Notes under the pieces: model-generated
Databases searched by the model: none
Told to the model about the DNA's origin: nothing
What the model saw: only the letters and a program-made list of their open reading frames with translations
From: DATFJT01 sp965230755
Lineage (GTDB): Bacteria; Bacteroidota; Bacteroidia; Chitinophagales; Saprospiraceae
NCBI GenBank assembly: GCA_965230755.1
Contig: CBDDLT010000024.1
Location: 248,001 to 312,000 of the forward strand
Length of the DNA stretch: 64,000 nucleotides
Reading direction: 5' to 3'
Made by a program: the position numbers and the translations under genes
Shown here: positions 36,009 to 45,360 of the stretch, in pieces
Layout of the letters: every line of letters starts with the position of its first letter
Numbering within the stretch: the first letter of the stretch is position 1

Positions 36009-36543
36009 TTGGTCTGGTGTTTCAACGAGATATGGCCTTTATGCTGGCCTGGCAAGCCTTATTGTGGTTGGCCTTGGTCTATGGCTCGCGCCAATGTGGA
36101 TTTTGATATTAAATATTCCACTATTTCTTGTTTTGACAGGAATATCTATGTTTTTAATGGCTAGAAATATTAACTCACAAGGTGTATTCATTGGCTTTAA
36201 TAATATGCTAAAGCCTTTGATGAGAACCTTTGTTATTGCCTTATTGATCTTTTACCTAGGTTTTATGCTTTTAGAGTATGGTATTTTCACGGATTTGAAT
36301 AATGTTCGAACGGAACTCTCACTAAGGCTTTTAGACCGTTTTTCTTCTTTTTTCGATTCTAATCAATATGAAATTCTTCAAGAAGGGATTGAAAAGGGTA
36401 GACAGAATTCGGGCTTCTCTATAACTGGTTTGGTTGTATCATTGGCCTTGTATTTTGCTGTTTTTGGGCTTCCAATGAGTATTTTTGTAGCAGCAGTGGT
36501 AAATCGCGGCTTTAGCAACGAAGAAAAAATAAGCAGAAAGTGA
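36001..36543 (+). CDS. DUF4199 family membrane protein
   Basis: A 180-residue membrane protein with four helices (about 12-29, 32-52, 71-93 and 142-168). Length, topology and its place between the dihydroorotase-like and glycosyltransferase genes fit the DUF4199 family of Bacteroidota, whose function is unknown. It overlaps the preceding gene by eight bases and ends one base before the next, so it is part of a tight operon. Confidence 0.75.
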   Translation: MTSWSGVSTRYGLYAGLASLIVVGLGLWLAPMWILILNIPLFLVLTGISMFLMARNINSQGVFIGFNNMLKPLMRTFVIALLIFYLGFMLLEYGIFTDLNNVRTELSLRLLDRFSSFFDSNQYEILQEGIEKGRQNSGFSITGLVVSLALYFAVFGLPMSIFVAAVVNRGFSNEEKISRK

Positions 36544-36544
36544 A

Positions 36545-37507
36545 ATGAACGAAGCGGATCATATGGACTTGACAATTGTAGTGCCCTTGCTGAATGAAGA
36601 GGAATCTCTTCCGGAACTCGAACAATGGATTCGAAGAGTTTGTGAAAAGGAGGGCTATCGATACGAGATCATATTCATAGATGATGGAAGTACGGATGGG
36701 TCATGGAATATAATCAATGAGCTCAGAACTGCCAGTAATTGTGTCAAAGCGATAAAATTTCGCAGGAACTACGGAAAAAGCGCAGCACTCAATGAAGGTT
36801 TCAAAGCTGCAAGCGGCAATGTAGTGATCACGATGGATGCGGATTTACAAGATTCTCCTGATGAAATTCCAGCTTTGTATGAGATGATCATGAAGGATGG
36901 TTTTGATTTGGTCAGTGGATGGAAAAAATTGCGTTATGATCCTGTGCTGTCTAAGAATATACCAAGTAAGATTTTCAACTTTGTTGCTCGTAAATTATCA
37001 GGATTGTCATTGCACGATTTTAATTGTGGACTCAAGGCATATAGTAAATCTGTGATTAAGACCATAGAAGTATATGGCGAAATGCACCGCTATATTCCCA
37101 TCATTGCAAAATGGGCTGGATTCACCAACATTACAGAAAAAGTTGTTGTGCACCAGGCGAGAAAATACGGGGTGACCAAATTTGGTATGGAGCGATTCAT
37201 CAATGGTTTCCTAGATCTAATGAGCATTACTTTTGTGGGTAAGTTTGGTAAAAGACCCATGCATTTCTTTGGGGCCTTGGGTATGCTGACCTTTTTTATT
37301 GGATTCCTGATATTGATGTATCTGAGTATTTCCAAGTATTACTTTAACGAGGCCAATATAGATGACAGACCGCTCTTCTTTTTAGGTATTCTTACGGTCA
37401 TCATTGGTACACAATTATTCTTGTCCGGGTTTTTGGCAGAACTATTAGTTAGATCATCTGCTGATCGAAACAGCTATATCATAGAGAGCAAAATAGACTT
37501 GGATTAA
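36545..37507 (+). CDS. family 2 glycosyltransferase, DPM1/GtrB-like
   Basis: A 320-residue enzyme. The GT-A domain shows TIVVPLLNEEESLPEL, IIFIDDGSTDGSW, FRRNYGKSAALNEGF and ITMDADLQDSPDEI (metal-binding DAD), then HDFNCGLKAY and YGEMHRYIP. Two C-terminal membrane helices follow (about 238-260 and 278-300), as in the polyprenyl-phosphate sugar transferases (GtrB type). It probably moves a sugar from a nucleotide donor onto undecaprenyl phosphate at the inner membrane for surface glycan building. It overlaps the next gene at TAATG. Confidence 0.93.
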   Translation: MNEADHMDLTIVVPLLNEEESLPELEQWIRRVCEKEGYRYEIIFIDDGSTDGSWNIINELRTASNCVKAIKFRRNYGKSAALNEGFKAASGNVVITMDADLQDSPDEIPALYEMIMKDGFDLVSGWKKLRYDPVLSKNIPSKIFNFVARKLSGLSLHDFNCGLKAYSKSVIKTIEVYGEMHRYIPIIAKWAGFTNITEKVVVHQARKYGVTKFGMERFINGFLDLMSITFVGKFGKRPMHFFGALGMLTFFIGFLILMYLSISKYYFNEANIDDRPLFFLGILTVIIGTQLFLSGFLAELLVRSSADRNSYIIESKIDLD

Positions 37508-38628
37508 TGTCGGATTCCAAGCGTATAGCGATATTGGGTCCTGCCCATCCCTATCGTGGAGGAATAGCAGCTTTTAATGAAAATCTAGCTCTTGAGCTGG
37601 TATCTAAAGGACATGATGTCGAACTGATCAATTTTAAATTTCAATATCCGGACTGGATTTATCCTGGAGAAAATCAGCTTAGTTCTTCTCCTGCACCTGA
37701 GAAACTGGTCATTAAAAGGATGATACACAGTTTGAATCCCTTGAATTGGATCTATGTAAGGCATCAGTTAAAGAAGGCCAATTATCACATTGTATTTTGC
37801 CCATATTGGCTGCCCTTACTAAGCCCTTGTTTCTCTTCGGTCATTAAAGGACTGAATAAAAACACCAGGGTAGTCGGTTTATTACATAATATAATACCAC
37901 ATGAAAGTCGAAAAGGCGACAAGGTGCTCACCTCCATGTTTCTGGATAAATTATCAGAAGGTGTTGTATTATCGGATAGCGTAAAGAGGGATTTAGAAAG
38001 TTTCGAATTATCGAAGCGATTGACCATTCGGCATTTGTTTCATCCTGTTTATGATCATTATGGAGAAAGGATTGATAAGATAGAAGCCCTTAAGGAGCTT
38101 TCACAAAATACGGATAGGACCTATCTTCTATTTTTTGGTATCGTCAGAAAGTACAAGGGCTTGGATATTTTGATCAAAGCATTTGGAGAGGCAAAATTGC
38201 CAGATCATATAGATCTGATTATTGCAGGAGAGTTTTATGATTCGAAAGAAGAGTATATCGATCTTATTGAAAAGTCTGGCAAAGTGGATAGAATTCATCT
38301 TTTTGATCAATACATACCTGATGATCAAATCAGATACTTCTTTAGTGCTGCAGATCTCTTGGTTTTGCCATATAGAACGGCTACACAAAGCGGGGTTAGT
38401 CAGATCGCTATTCATTTTGGCCTGCCTATTGTATCCACTAATGTAGGTGGCATATCAGAGTACGTTCGGGATGGCTTAAATGGCAAATTAATGGAATCCA
38501 GCGATGAGCTGGTCAAAGTTCTAGAGGGTAATTTGGAAGAAGAGAGCATTGAAATTTGGAGAAAAGGCCAAGAAGAGATGCGTAAAAAACTTTCCTGGAG
38601 CAAATTTTCCGAAGCACTGGAAATCTGA
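37507..38628 (+). CDS. family 4 glycosyltransferase
   Basis: A 373-residue GT-B enzyme. The N-terminal nucleotide-fold has ILGPAHPYRGGIAAFNENLA, the typical glycine-rich start. The C-terminal domain has YLLFFGIVRKYKGLDILIKAF, IIAGEFYD and PYRTATQSGVSQIAIHFGLP, followed by TNVGGISEYVRDGLNG, the donor-binding region of GT4 enzymes. It is coupled to the family 2 transferase by a one-base stop/start overlap and probably acts in the same glycan or lipid-linked sugar pathway. Donor and acceptor cannot be read from the sequence. Confidence 0.92.
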   Translation: MSDSKRIAILGPAHPYRGGIAAFNENLALELVSKGHDVELINFKFQYPDWIYPGENQLSSSPAPEKLVIKRMIHSLNPLNWIYVRHQLKKANYHIVFCPYWLPLLSPCFSSVIKGLNKNTRVVGLLHNIIPHESRKGDKVLTSMFLDKLSEGVVLSDSVKRDLESFELSKRLTIRHLFHPVYDHYGERIDKIEALKELSQNTDRTYLLFFGIVRKYKGLDILIKAFGEAKLPDHIDLIIAGEFYDSKEEYIDLIEKSGKVDRIHLFDQYIPDDQIRYFFSAADLLVLPYRTATQSGVSQIAIHFGLPIVSTNVGGISEYVRDGLNGKLMESSDELVKVLEGNLEEESIEIWRKGQEEMRKKLSWSKFSEALEI

Positions 38629-38824
38629 GAAAATAATTTTGATATATTTTTTTTGTCAATTGGTGCAAAGCTATAATGTTCAAATAAGTTATTGTTAGAG
38701 CTTTATAAAGTGCACGTATTATTACTATTTTTTAGGTGAGAAGTTCTTCTCATATGAGTTGAATCCTATAAAGAAATTGGTCTTTTTTTTGTTGCTACTT
38801 GGAGCAGCGAATTGAGCTATAATT

Positions 38825-39388
38825 ATGAAGGATAGAAACTTGGAGAGAGATAGAAGCTTTTGGAAGGACGAAGATTACTTTGCCCAAAGTGATGAACAAG
38901 GAGTCTTCGGTGGCACTGGTTCGTCGAAAGGGATAAGGGGTAGAAAAGATAGTTCTATTGGTATTAATGATCTACTATGGGATAGTCGGGAGAGAAATTC
39001 TAGTAGTAAGCCCATCCTTAAAAATCCAGGTCAAAAGGCCATCTCTGCTTTTAGTTTATCAGATAAACTTCAGTCCGATAAGATAAATATTCAGTTTGCC
39101 GGCGAAGAGGTATTGATAACTCCTAGGCTGAGTAGAGCATTAATTGAAATCAAAGAATACCTGGAATCAAGAAACAGTTGGGATCCGGATAATTTATTGC
39201 TCATACATTGTAAGAACTACCAGGTGCATCTGGTCTTTAAGTTGAATTTTTTGGAAACTGAAGATTTGGAAGAATTCAAGAATTCAATAAAGGGAATTCT
39301 TTTTGGATTGCGATTGATCAATGATCATTTCTTCGCGCAACACACCAAGAGTTACTGGAACATTATATTGGGAAACACATATAAGTAA
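38825..39388 (+). CDS. hypothetical protein upstream of the LuxR-type regulator
   Basis: A 187-residue soluble protein without signal peptide or membrane helix. Residues 1-75 are rich in Arg, Asp, Ser and Gly and look disordered. Residues about 85-187 look folded, with alternating strands and helices (INIQFAGEEVLITPRLSRAL, LLLIHCKNYQVHLVFKLNFL). I do not recognise a family. It lies 49 bases before the LuxR-type regulator gene in the same direction and may be co-transcribed with it. Confidence 0.65.
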   Translation: MKDRNLERDRSFWKDEDYFAQSDEQGVFGGTGSSKGIRGRKDSSIGINDLLWDSRERNSSSKPILKNPGQKAISAFSLSDKLQSDKINIQFAGEEVLITPRLSRALIEIKEYLESRNSWDPDNLLLIHCKNYQVHLVFKLNFLETEDLEEFKNSIKGILFGLRLINDHFFAQHTKSYWNIILGNTYK

Positions 39389-39437
39389 TATTTGGCAAGC
39401 GATTTGCTATAGATAGGAAGAATCAACATTATTCATA

Positions 39438-40064
39438 ATGTCTAGGATTGCTGTTCTAAGTAGAAGTTCGATATGTGCTAATGGGATCATAGAAGCCCTT
39501 CGTCAAGAGAGTCAAGTATTTTCATACCTCAATATTAATCACTATAAAATTGATTATATATCCGAGAACATATCCGAACTAAGATTTTCTGATTGTATTA
39601 TATTTTGCATCGATTTCAAAAGAGATTTTCAAATTCTAGATCAGGTCAACTGGTTATATCCTGAATTTAACTTAATCATATTCTCTCCACTAAATCATGC
39701 CATGTTAGAACGGTTCGCTTTAAAGTATAAGGCTAAGGCGGTTTTATGTGCTTCAATTGAAAAAGATGAATTTGTCCGATGTGTGGAGCGAATCTATCTT
39801 GCCGATAAAGCAGAGACATTGAGTATTGTTCGCACCAATGGTAATGTAATAGATGAAAGAGGCAATTATGGCTTGACCAACAGGGAAGTCGAGATTCTAA
39901 ATCTCATTAGCCAGTCTCTTAGCAACAAAGAAATAGCCAAACAACTCTACATTTCAGATCACACCGTATCAGTTCACAGGAAAAACTTGATGAAAAAGCT
40001 TCAGGTCAACAATGCTGCGGGGCTTATTTCAAAGGCATTTCGAGAAAATTTAATCGAACTGTAA
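39438..40064 (+). CDS. LuxR-type transcriptional regulator with atypical receiver
   Basis: A 208-residue protein. The C-terminal part is a clear LuxR/FixJ DNA-binding domain: YGLTNREVEILNLISQSLSN, then KEIAKQLYISDHTVSVHRKN and LMKKLQVNNAAGL. The N-terminal 125 residues have the alternating pattern of a response-regulator receiver, with an Asp at the end of the third strand (IIFCID), but the usual acidic pair after strand one is replaced by SRSS and the strand-five lysine is not evident, so normal phosphorylation is doubtful. It lies directly upstream of the long leader of the 1436-aa protein gene and is a candidate regulator of the giant surface proteins; this is inferred from position only. 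Confidence 0.88.
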   Translation: MSRIAVLSRSSICANGIIEALRQESQVFSYLNINHYKIDYISENISELRFSDCIIFCIDFKRDFQILDQVNWLYPEFNLIIFSPLNHAMLERFALKYKAKAVLCASIEKDEFVRCVERIYLADKAETLSIVRTNGNVIDERGNYGLTNREVEILNLISQSLSNKEIAKQLYISDHTVSVHRKNLMKKLQVNNAAGLISKAFRENLIEL

Positions 40065-40087
40065 AAAAACATATATTTTTATTTTAT

Positions 40088-40114
40088 ATATTATAAATAT
40101 TTCTCATATTTGCA
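40088..40114 (+). promoter_or_regulatory. first copy of a twin promoter-like element
   Basis: ATATTATAAATATTT followed by CTCATATTTGCA, ending in CATATTTG, one base from the TAnnTTTG consensus. The same element recurs at 40216-40241, 128 bases downstream. Confidence 0.4.
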
Positions 40115-40215
40115 CCAGAGAGAAATTGAAATGTATAAGTATTTATCTATTAGGGTGAAATGTATTATGAAAAATAATTATGTGTTTTAGATAATTATTT
40201 TTTTAAAACGTAAAC

Positions 40216-40241
40216 ATATTATAAATATTTATATATTTGCA
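40216..40241 (+). promoter_or_regulatory. second copy of the twin promoter-like element
   Basis: ATATTATAAATATTT followed by ATATATTTGCA. The TATATTTG at 40232-40239 is an exact TAnnTTTG match. It is the best candidate promoter for the 1436-aa protein gene and gives a leader of about 195 bases. Confidence 0.55.
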
Positions 40242-40440
40242 TTCAAGGGAGATAATTAGAGGCTCATCGAAGAAGCTCCCGCTTTTTCATTTTATCATTT
40301 TTTGGCGTAGGTGAATTCCGCTTTTTAGGCGGAGGTCATCGTGGATACTACTCTGTGTGGAGTGGTGTTCTGGCGCATGTATTAGGCACAATATTTAAAA
40401 CATAAAATTAACCTTGATTGTAACAAAACTTATTTTAATT
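40242..40440 (+). promoter_or_regulatory. long structured leader of the 1436-aa protein gene
   Basis: About 200 bases without a gene between the second promoter-like element and the ATG at 40441. Two small hairpins are visible: TCCGC-TTTTTA-GGCGGA (about 40317-40333) and ACTACTC-TGTGT-GGAGTGGT (about 40348-40367). No known riboswitch was recognised. The rest is AT-rich. Confidence 0.35.
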
Positions 40441-43400
40441 ATGAAAAACAATTTAACCAGAACTCAGCAAGTGGATCGGTTGCCAAGCAAAGACTCTAGG
40501 GTCTTGTCTTCGCGTGTCCGAATCACGAGATTGTTGGGAGGTATTAATGCGATGGCAATGACTTTGTTTTTTGTATTTGCGGCGACTTTTGCATTTGTTA
40601 ATAGTGCTCAGGCTCAGAATACAAATTGTTCTTGTAACGACTTTAATCTTCCCTTGAACGCAGATGGAGAGGGTACAGTGACTCCATCTATGGCAGTGTC
40701 GAATGAAAGCGACCCTGACTGTGATCCAGCTATTCTTATCGTACGTATGTTGGATGCAGATGATAATAGATTAAGAGATTTAGATGGCAATTTATTGGGC
40801 TTGGATCAAGTGCGTTGCAATCATGTCGGAGAAGCGATCAAAGCGGAGGTATTATATGTGGCATCTCCAGGAGATACTACGGTTGTGTGTTGGTCGAATG
40901 CGAACATAGAGGACAAGATGGGTCCATCGTGTAGCATAGATGATATCACCTTAGAGTGTACAGAGTACCGTAATCCTTATGTGCAGAGGGTAATGGAAGG
41001 AGAGGTTACAAATATGGTGTTGCCAGCGGGTGACAACGGGAACTTTGCAGTGATAGCGGCAGGATCTGGCTATGGACGAGTAGTAGATGTGAATGTATAT
41101 GTAGATGCAGATGTAGCAGATGTATCAGATTTGAGATTGCAGTTGGCACATCCGGGAGGTGTAATGATGTTTGAGGATTTGACCAATCAGGATGCGGCAT
41201 GTAATGGAGAATCAGATATTGATGCGACGTTTGATAATGAGGCATCGGCGTATAACTGTACGGGTGGTATCACAGGATTGGTAGCACCGCAAGGAGACTT
41301 GAGTAGGTTTTACGGTACGGATAAAGATGGAGCATGGAGAATCAGATATCAGAACTACGGAGGAGTAGACTTTACCTTTAATACAATAAGAGTAGAAGTA
41401 ATCTATGATTACTTGCCATTGGTAGAAGATAATTGTCCGAATAATCCTACATATAGTTATTCAGATGTAGAAGATTTCCCAAATTGTTCTGACATGGGAA
41501 CAATCGAGAGGACGTGGACAGTGACAGATCCGGGAGGGATGACGACGCAGTGTTCTCACACGATTACGATAGAATTGAACGGAAGACCTGAGATCATCTG
41601 GCCATTGGATACACAATTCAGTTGTATTGTTGATTTGACAGATTTGGATCCGGATGATTTGGAGCAATACGATGTTCCTGCGAATGATGAGTATTACAGC
41701 AGACCACATTTCAACGACACGGCAAACTACTGTGGTAATTTAGCGTCATCGTGGAATGATGAGATTTTCGATATCTGCTTGCCTTATGGATATAAGATAA
41801 GAAGAGAGTGGAAGGTGAGAGATTGGTGTGATCCAAGTTATTTGGAGACACATGTGCAGTTCATCAAAGTATTGGATGAAGAAGCGCCAGTTATAACTGC
41901 ACCAGATACAGTAAGATATACTGTAGGTCATACGGATTGTACATTAGATGTAGATTTACCAGAAGTGGTATTGGATGATAACTGTGATGTAGATCCACAA
42001 TCGAGAGTATCATTGATAGATCCAGTTACGAGATTGGAGAGATCGAATATTAATGTACCTCCGGGAATTTACGATGCGATCTATACGGCAGAAGATGCCT
42101 GTGGCAATGAGAGCTGGGATACAGTAGTAGTAGTGATTACAGATGAGATCGAGCCAGTTCCAATTTGTGATAGAAATACGAATATAACTTTGACGAACAG
42201 TGGCGGTGGCCAGGATGGTTGGGCAACAGTTTGTTGGGAGACGATAGATGATGGATCTTATGACAACTGTGATTTAGAGCAGATATTGATCAGTAAGACA
42301 GGAGCAGATGGTACTTTCCAAGAGTGTTTGACTTATAGATGTGATGATGTAGGAGAGAATGAGATATTCTTGCGAGTATGGGATGAGTCTGGTAATTATT
42401 CTACCTGTTGGGGCTTCTTGTATGTAGAAGACAAGGTGCAGCCACAATTGACGTGTAGAGCGGATTCTATCTATTGTACGGATGATATAACGAGAGAATT
42501 AGATGATATAGTAGTGAATACAGAAGAGGAATGGGAAGCAGATGGATTGATTACAGATAACTGTAACAATACTACTCTGATCTGTACAGACTTTGTATTC
42601 GAGGGTGATGAGTGCGCACCGGTTTATTCAAGAAGCTGTTATGTAGAAGATCAGTATGGCAATCAGTCCTTGTCTTGTACGCACAGTGTTTATGTATTGG
42701 ATTCTACGGATTGGAGAGTGGTGTCATTCCCTGATGACGTGGAGGACTTGCCATGTAATTCAAGTACCGATCCATCGAGACATGGAGAGCCAGTAGTAGA
42801 GTATGATTGTGAGAAGATCGGAGTAAGATTTGATGATGAGGAGTTCTTCTTGTGTGGCAACAGTCCAAATATCGTAAAGATTAGAAGGACATGGACGGTT
42901 TCGAACTGGTGTACAGGAGAGGACATTACACATGTACAGAGAATTATCCAGAAAGATGACATCCAGCCTAGTTTGACAATACCAGCGGATTTCAATGCGG
43001 ATATCAACACGAATGATTGTGAGGTGACAGTACCGGTGAATGTATCAGCGGTAGATGACTGTGGATTGCCAGTGACGATTACGAATAGTTTGGATAATCA
43101 GACGGTAGTAGGAGCAGGACCTATGGTATTTATATTGCCAAAGGGAGTACATGAGATAGAGTTTAGAGCGGAAGATGCATGTGGAAATGTAACGATCGAT
43201 GATTTGACGATAACGGTAGATGACGTGAAAGCACCTACGGCAAGATGTGGAGATATTACGGTAAATATCAAGTCGACAGGAATCGTATCAGTACAGGCAG
43301 ATCTATTGGATTTGGGAAGTGATGACAACTGTACGGATCAAGCTAACTTGGAGTTCTACATTCAGAAATTGGATGAAAATGGAGATCCTGTTGGCACAGC

Positions 43401-44751
43401 TGAGGAAGAGATAGTGTTTGATTGTGATGATATAGATTCTACGCATATGGTTCAGTTGATAGTAGAGGATGATTCAGGAAACAGAGCGAATTGTGTGACG
43501 ACAGTACATGTTACAGATAATGATGACATATGTCCAGGAGGAAGCAGATTTGCGACAATAGCGGGATATGTAAGATCGACAACTGGAGAGCCGATAGAGG
43601 ATGCGACAGTAAGGATCAGTGATCCGTCGATAGATGATATCAAGACGAGCAGTACGGGTCAATTCTTGTTCCCAGCGATAGCGAAAGGTCAAGATTATGA
43701 GTTGCAAGTATCTAAGGAAGATGTATACAGAGAAGGAGTATCAACGATAGATTTGATATACATCAAGCGTCACTTGTTACAGTTGAATGAGTTGGATGGA
43801 TCATATCAGTACATCGCAGCGGATGCGAACAATAGTGGGAATGTATCGACGATAGATATCTCCTTGTTGAGAAGTTTGATATTGAGAATCAACGATGAAT
43901 TACCAGATAACAATGCATGGAGATTTGTTGATGCGAATTATGTGTTCCCGGATGAGGATAATCCATGGATGGAGCAATTCCCAGAATATGTGATGAGCGA
44001 TATGTTATTCGATGACAACATGGACTTGGAGTTCATTGGAGTGAAGATAGGAGATCTTGATAACTCCCACATGGGATCAAGAGATATGGAAGGTACTATG
44101 GCCGTAAGGGCAAAAGATAGAAGCTTTGTGAAAGGAGAAGAGGTAGTACTGGAAGTATACGCAGAAGATCTGGAGTCGATGCTAGGAGCGCAGTTTACAC
44201 TGGAGTTCGAAAGAGGCTTGAGTATGGTTGCGTATGAAGAAGGGGTAATGCAGGAGAGTCATGTGAACGTAGCGAGAGCAGAAGAAGGGTACTTGACATT
44301 CAGTTGGGACAATATCCAAGGAGATGTAGAAGGGCCATTGTTTAGCTTGAGATTTGAGTCGGAGATGTCTGGTAAGTTGAGCGATTTAGTGAGACTAAAT
44401 TCAGTGATTACGGAAGCAGAAGCCTATGACAGGAGTGGAAGCTTGATGGACTTGGAGTTGGTGTTCGATAATGCGGAGAAAGCAGAGAGCTTTGCATTGA
44501 ATCAGAACACACCAAACCCGTTCAGCAATGAGACTGTGATTGGATTTACGTTGCCAGAGGCAGATAGAGTGAATTTGAAGATCATGGATATCTCAGGTAA
44601 GTTAATATACAGTGAGAGTGGAGAATACTCTAAGGGGTATAATGAGATTGATGTAGATGCTAGCTCATTGGAGTCAGCAGGAGTATATTATTACCAAATA
44701 GAAACGAGCAGTGCGATAGCGACGAAGAAGATGTTGCTATTCAATCGATAG
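40441..44751 (+). CDS. giant T9SS surface protein: P-domain, HYR ladder, dockerin, cohesin
   Basis: A 1436-residue exported protein. The ATG at 40441 gives a long signal peptide (hydrophobic MAMTLFFVFAATFAFVNS, cut near AQAQN); a TTG 27 bases upstream is less likely. A short head (NCSCNDFNLPL) is followed by an HYR-type module containing an inserted P-domain (about 187-325), then HYR-like modules marked by KIRREWKVRDWCDP and DEEAPVITAP. After a carboxypeptidase-regulatory-like module (IAGYVRSTTGEP) comes a dockerin (about 1093-1155, second loop DANNSGNVSTID) with the extension AWRF...FIGVKIGDLDNS, a cohesin-like module (about 1219-1347, AQFTLEFERGLSMVAYEEG) and a type-A T9SS tail (NTPNPFSNETVIGF). 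From codon 110 to the terminator it is almost identical to the next giant gene. Codon use is very uniform (GGA, AGA, TTG, GTA), suggesting strong expression. Confidence 0.87.
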   Translation: MKNNLTRTQQVDRLPSKDSRVLSSRVRITRLLGGINAMAMTLFFVFAATFAFVNSAQAQNTNCSCNDFNLPLNADGEGTVTPSMAVSNESDPDCDPAILIVRMLDADDNRLRDLDGNLLGLDQVRCNHVGEAIKAEVLYVASPGDTTVVCWSNANIEDKMGPSCSIDDITLECTEYRNPYVQRVMEGEVTNMVLPAGDNGNFAVIAAGSGYGRVVDVNVYVDADVADVSDLRLQLAHPGGVMMFEDLTNQDAACNGESDIDATFDNEASAYNCTGGITGLVAPQGDLSRFYGTDKDGAWRIRYQNYGGVDFTFNTIRVEVIYDYLPLVEDNCPNNPTYSYSDVEDFPNCSDMGTIERTWTVTDPGGMTTQCSHTITIELNGRPEIIWPLDTQFSCIVDLTDLDPDDLEQYDVPANDEYYSRPHFNDTANYCGNLASSWNDEIFDICLPYGYKIRREWKVRDWCDPSYLETHVQFIKVLDEEAPVITAPDTVRYTVGHTDCTLDVDLPEVVLDDNCDVDPQSRVSLIDPVTRLERSNINVPPGIYDAIYTAEDACGNESWDTVVVVITDEIEPVPICDRNTNITLTNSGGGQDGWATVCWETIDDGSYDNCDLEQILISKTGADGTFQECLTYRCDDVGENEIFLRVWDESGNYSTCWGFLYVEDKVQPQLTCRADSIYCTDDITRELDDIVVNTEEEWEADGLITDNCNNTTLICTDFVFEGDECAPVYSRSCYVEDQYGNQSLSCTHSVYVLDSTDWRVVSFPDDVEDLPCNSSTDPSRHGEPVVEYDCEKIGVRFDDEEFFLCGNSPNIVKIRRTWTVSNWCTGEDITHVQRIIQKDDIQPSLTIPADFNADINTNDCEVTVPVNVSAVDDCGLPVTITNSLDNQTVVGAGPMVFILPKGVHEIEFRAEDACGNVTIDDLTITVDDVKAPTARCGDITVNIKSTGIVSVQADLLDLGSDDNCTDQANLEFYIQKLDENGDPVGTAEEEIVFDCDDIDSTHMVQLIVEDDSGNRANCVTTVHVTDNDDICPGGSRFATIAGYVRSTTGEPIEDATVRISDPSIDDIKTSSTGQFLFPAIAKGQDYELQVSKEDVYREGVSTIDLIYIKRHLLQLNELDGSYQYIAADANNSGNVSTIDISLLRSLILRINDELPDNNAWRFVDANYVFPDEDNPWMEQFPEYVMSDMLFDDNMDLEFIGVKIGDLDNSHMGSRDMEGTMAVRAKDRSFVKGEEVVLEVYAEDLESMLGAQFTLEFERGLSMVAYEEGVMQESHVNVARAEEGYLTFSWDNIQGDVEGPLFSLRFESEMSGKLSDLVRLNSVITEAEAYDRSGSLMDLELVFDNAEKAESFALNQNTPNPFSNETVIGFTLPEADRVNLKIMDISGKLIYSESGEYSKGYNEIDVDASSLESAGVYYYQIETSSAIATKKMLLFNR

Positions 44752-44876
44752 GCATATATTCGATCATTAACTAAATTATAAGACACAAAAGCAAGGTTAA
44801 TGATCAGAAATTAAGAAGCAATTAAGTTCGCCTTTTAGTTCCTGGTCTACAAACGTGTGGATCAGGAACTTTTTTT
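40768..44876 (+). repeat. 4.1-kb duplicated segment, copy A
   Basis: This segment recurs at 48445-52552 with an offset of 7677 bases and differs only at scattered single positions. It covers most of the coding region of the 1436-aa protein plus the region after the stop, including the terminator. Upstream of 40768 the two genes are still related for about 140 bases but clearly diverged. Confidence 0.93.
44837..44876 (+). terminator. intrinsic terminator after the 1436-aa protein gene
   Basis: AGTTCCTGGTCTAC, short loop, GTGGATCAGGAACT followed by seven T. The stem has two G-T pairs where the duplicate copy at 52515 is perfectly paired. Confidence 0.88.
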
Positions 44877-45360
44877 AAGAAGGATGACAAAAATCAAAAA
44901 GAACCAATTATAAAGTTTTGCCATTGTCATAAGATTGATTTTAGCTAAAGCTTTATTCATTAGATACAACCTCGAAAAATTGTAAATCCCCAAGGAGAAT
45001 AATGAAAACAATTAATTATTAAACTTTCAATTTTAATCTAGTTAGGAATGACTGATCCGAAACATATCAAGAATCACTTTTACGTAAACGAAGCTTATTG
45101 TACTTGTTATAAATTATTGTTACATGTACGTACAACTTAAAGTCTTGGCTTCAAAAAAAGTGTTTCCTGATTCGATTCTTCATTTCCTCAGGTAAAAGGA
45201 AAGGCGATAATTAGGCTCTCAATTTTCAATCTTATTTGATATCGTTTGGCTTACGCAAATCAGTTGTCGAAGCTTTAAAATGATTGATAAAAAGATTGTC
45301 TGAATTAACAAGAAATCACTCGACATAGATTGATTTCTTAAAATTAAAATTGAGCCAACT
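44877..45360 (+). other. 484-base gap with no gene seen
   Basis: AT-rich spacer between the terminator and the 2355-aa protein gene. I see no open frame with a plausible product, no tRNA and no exact TAnnTTTG element. A promoter for the next gene should be here, but I cannot place it. Confidence 0.5.
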
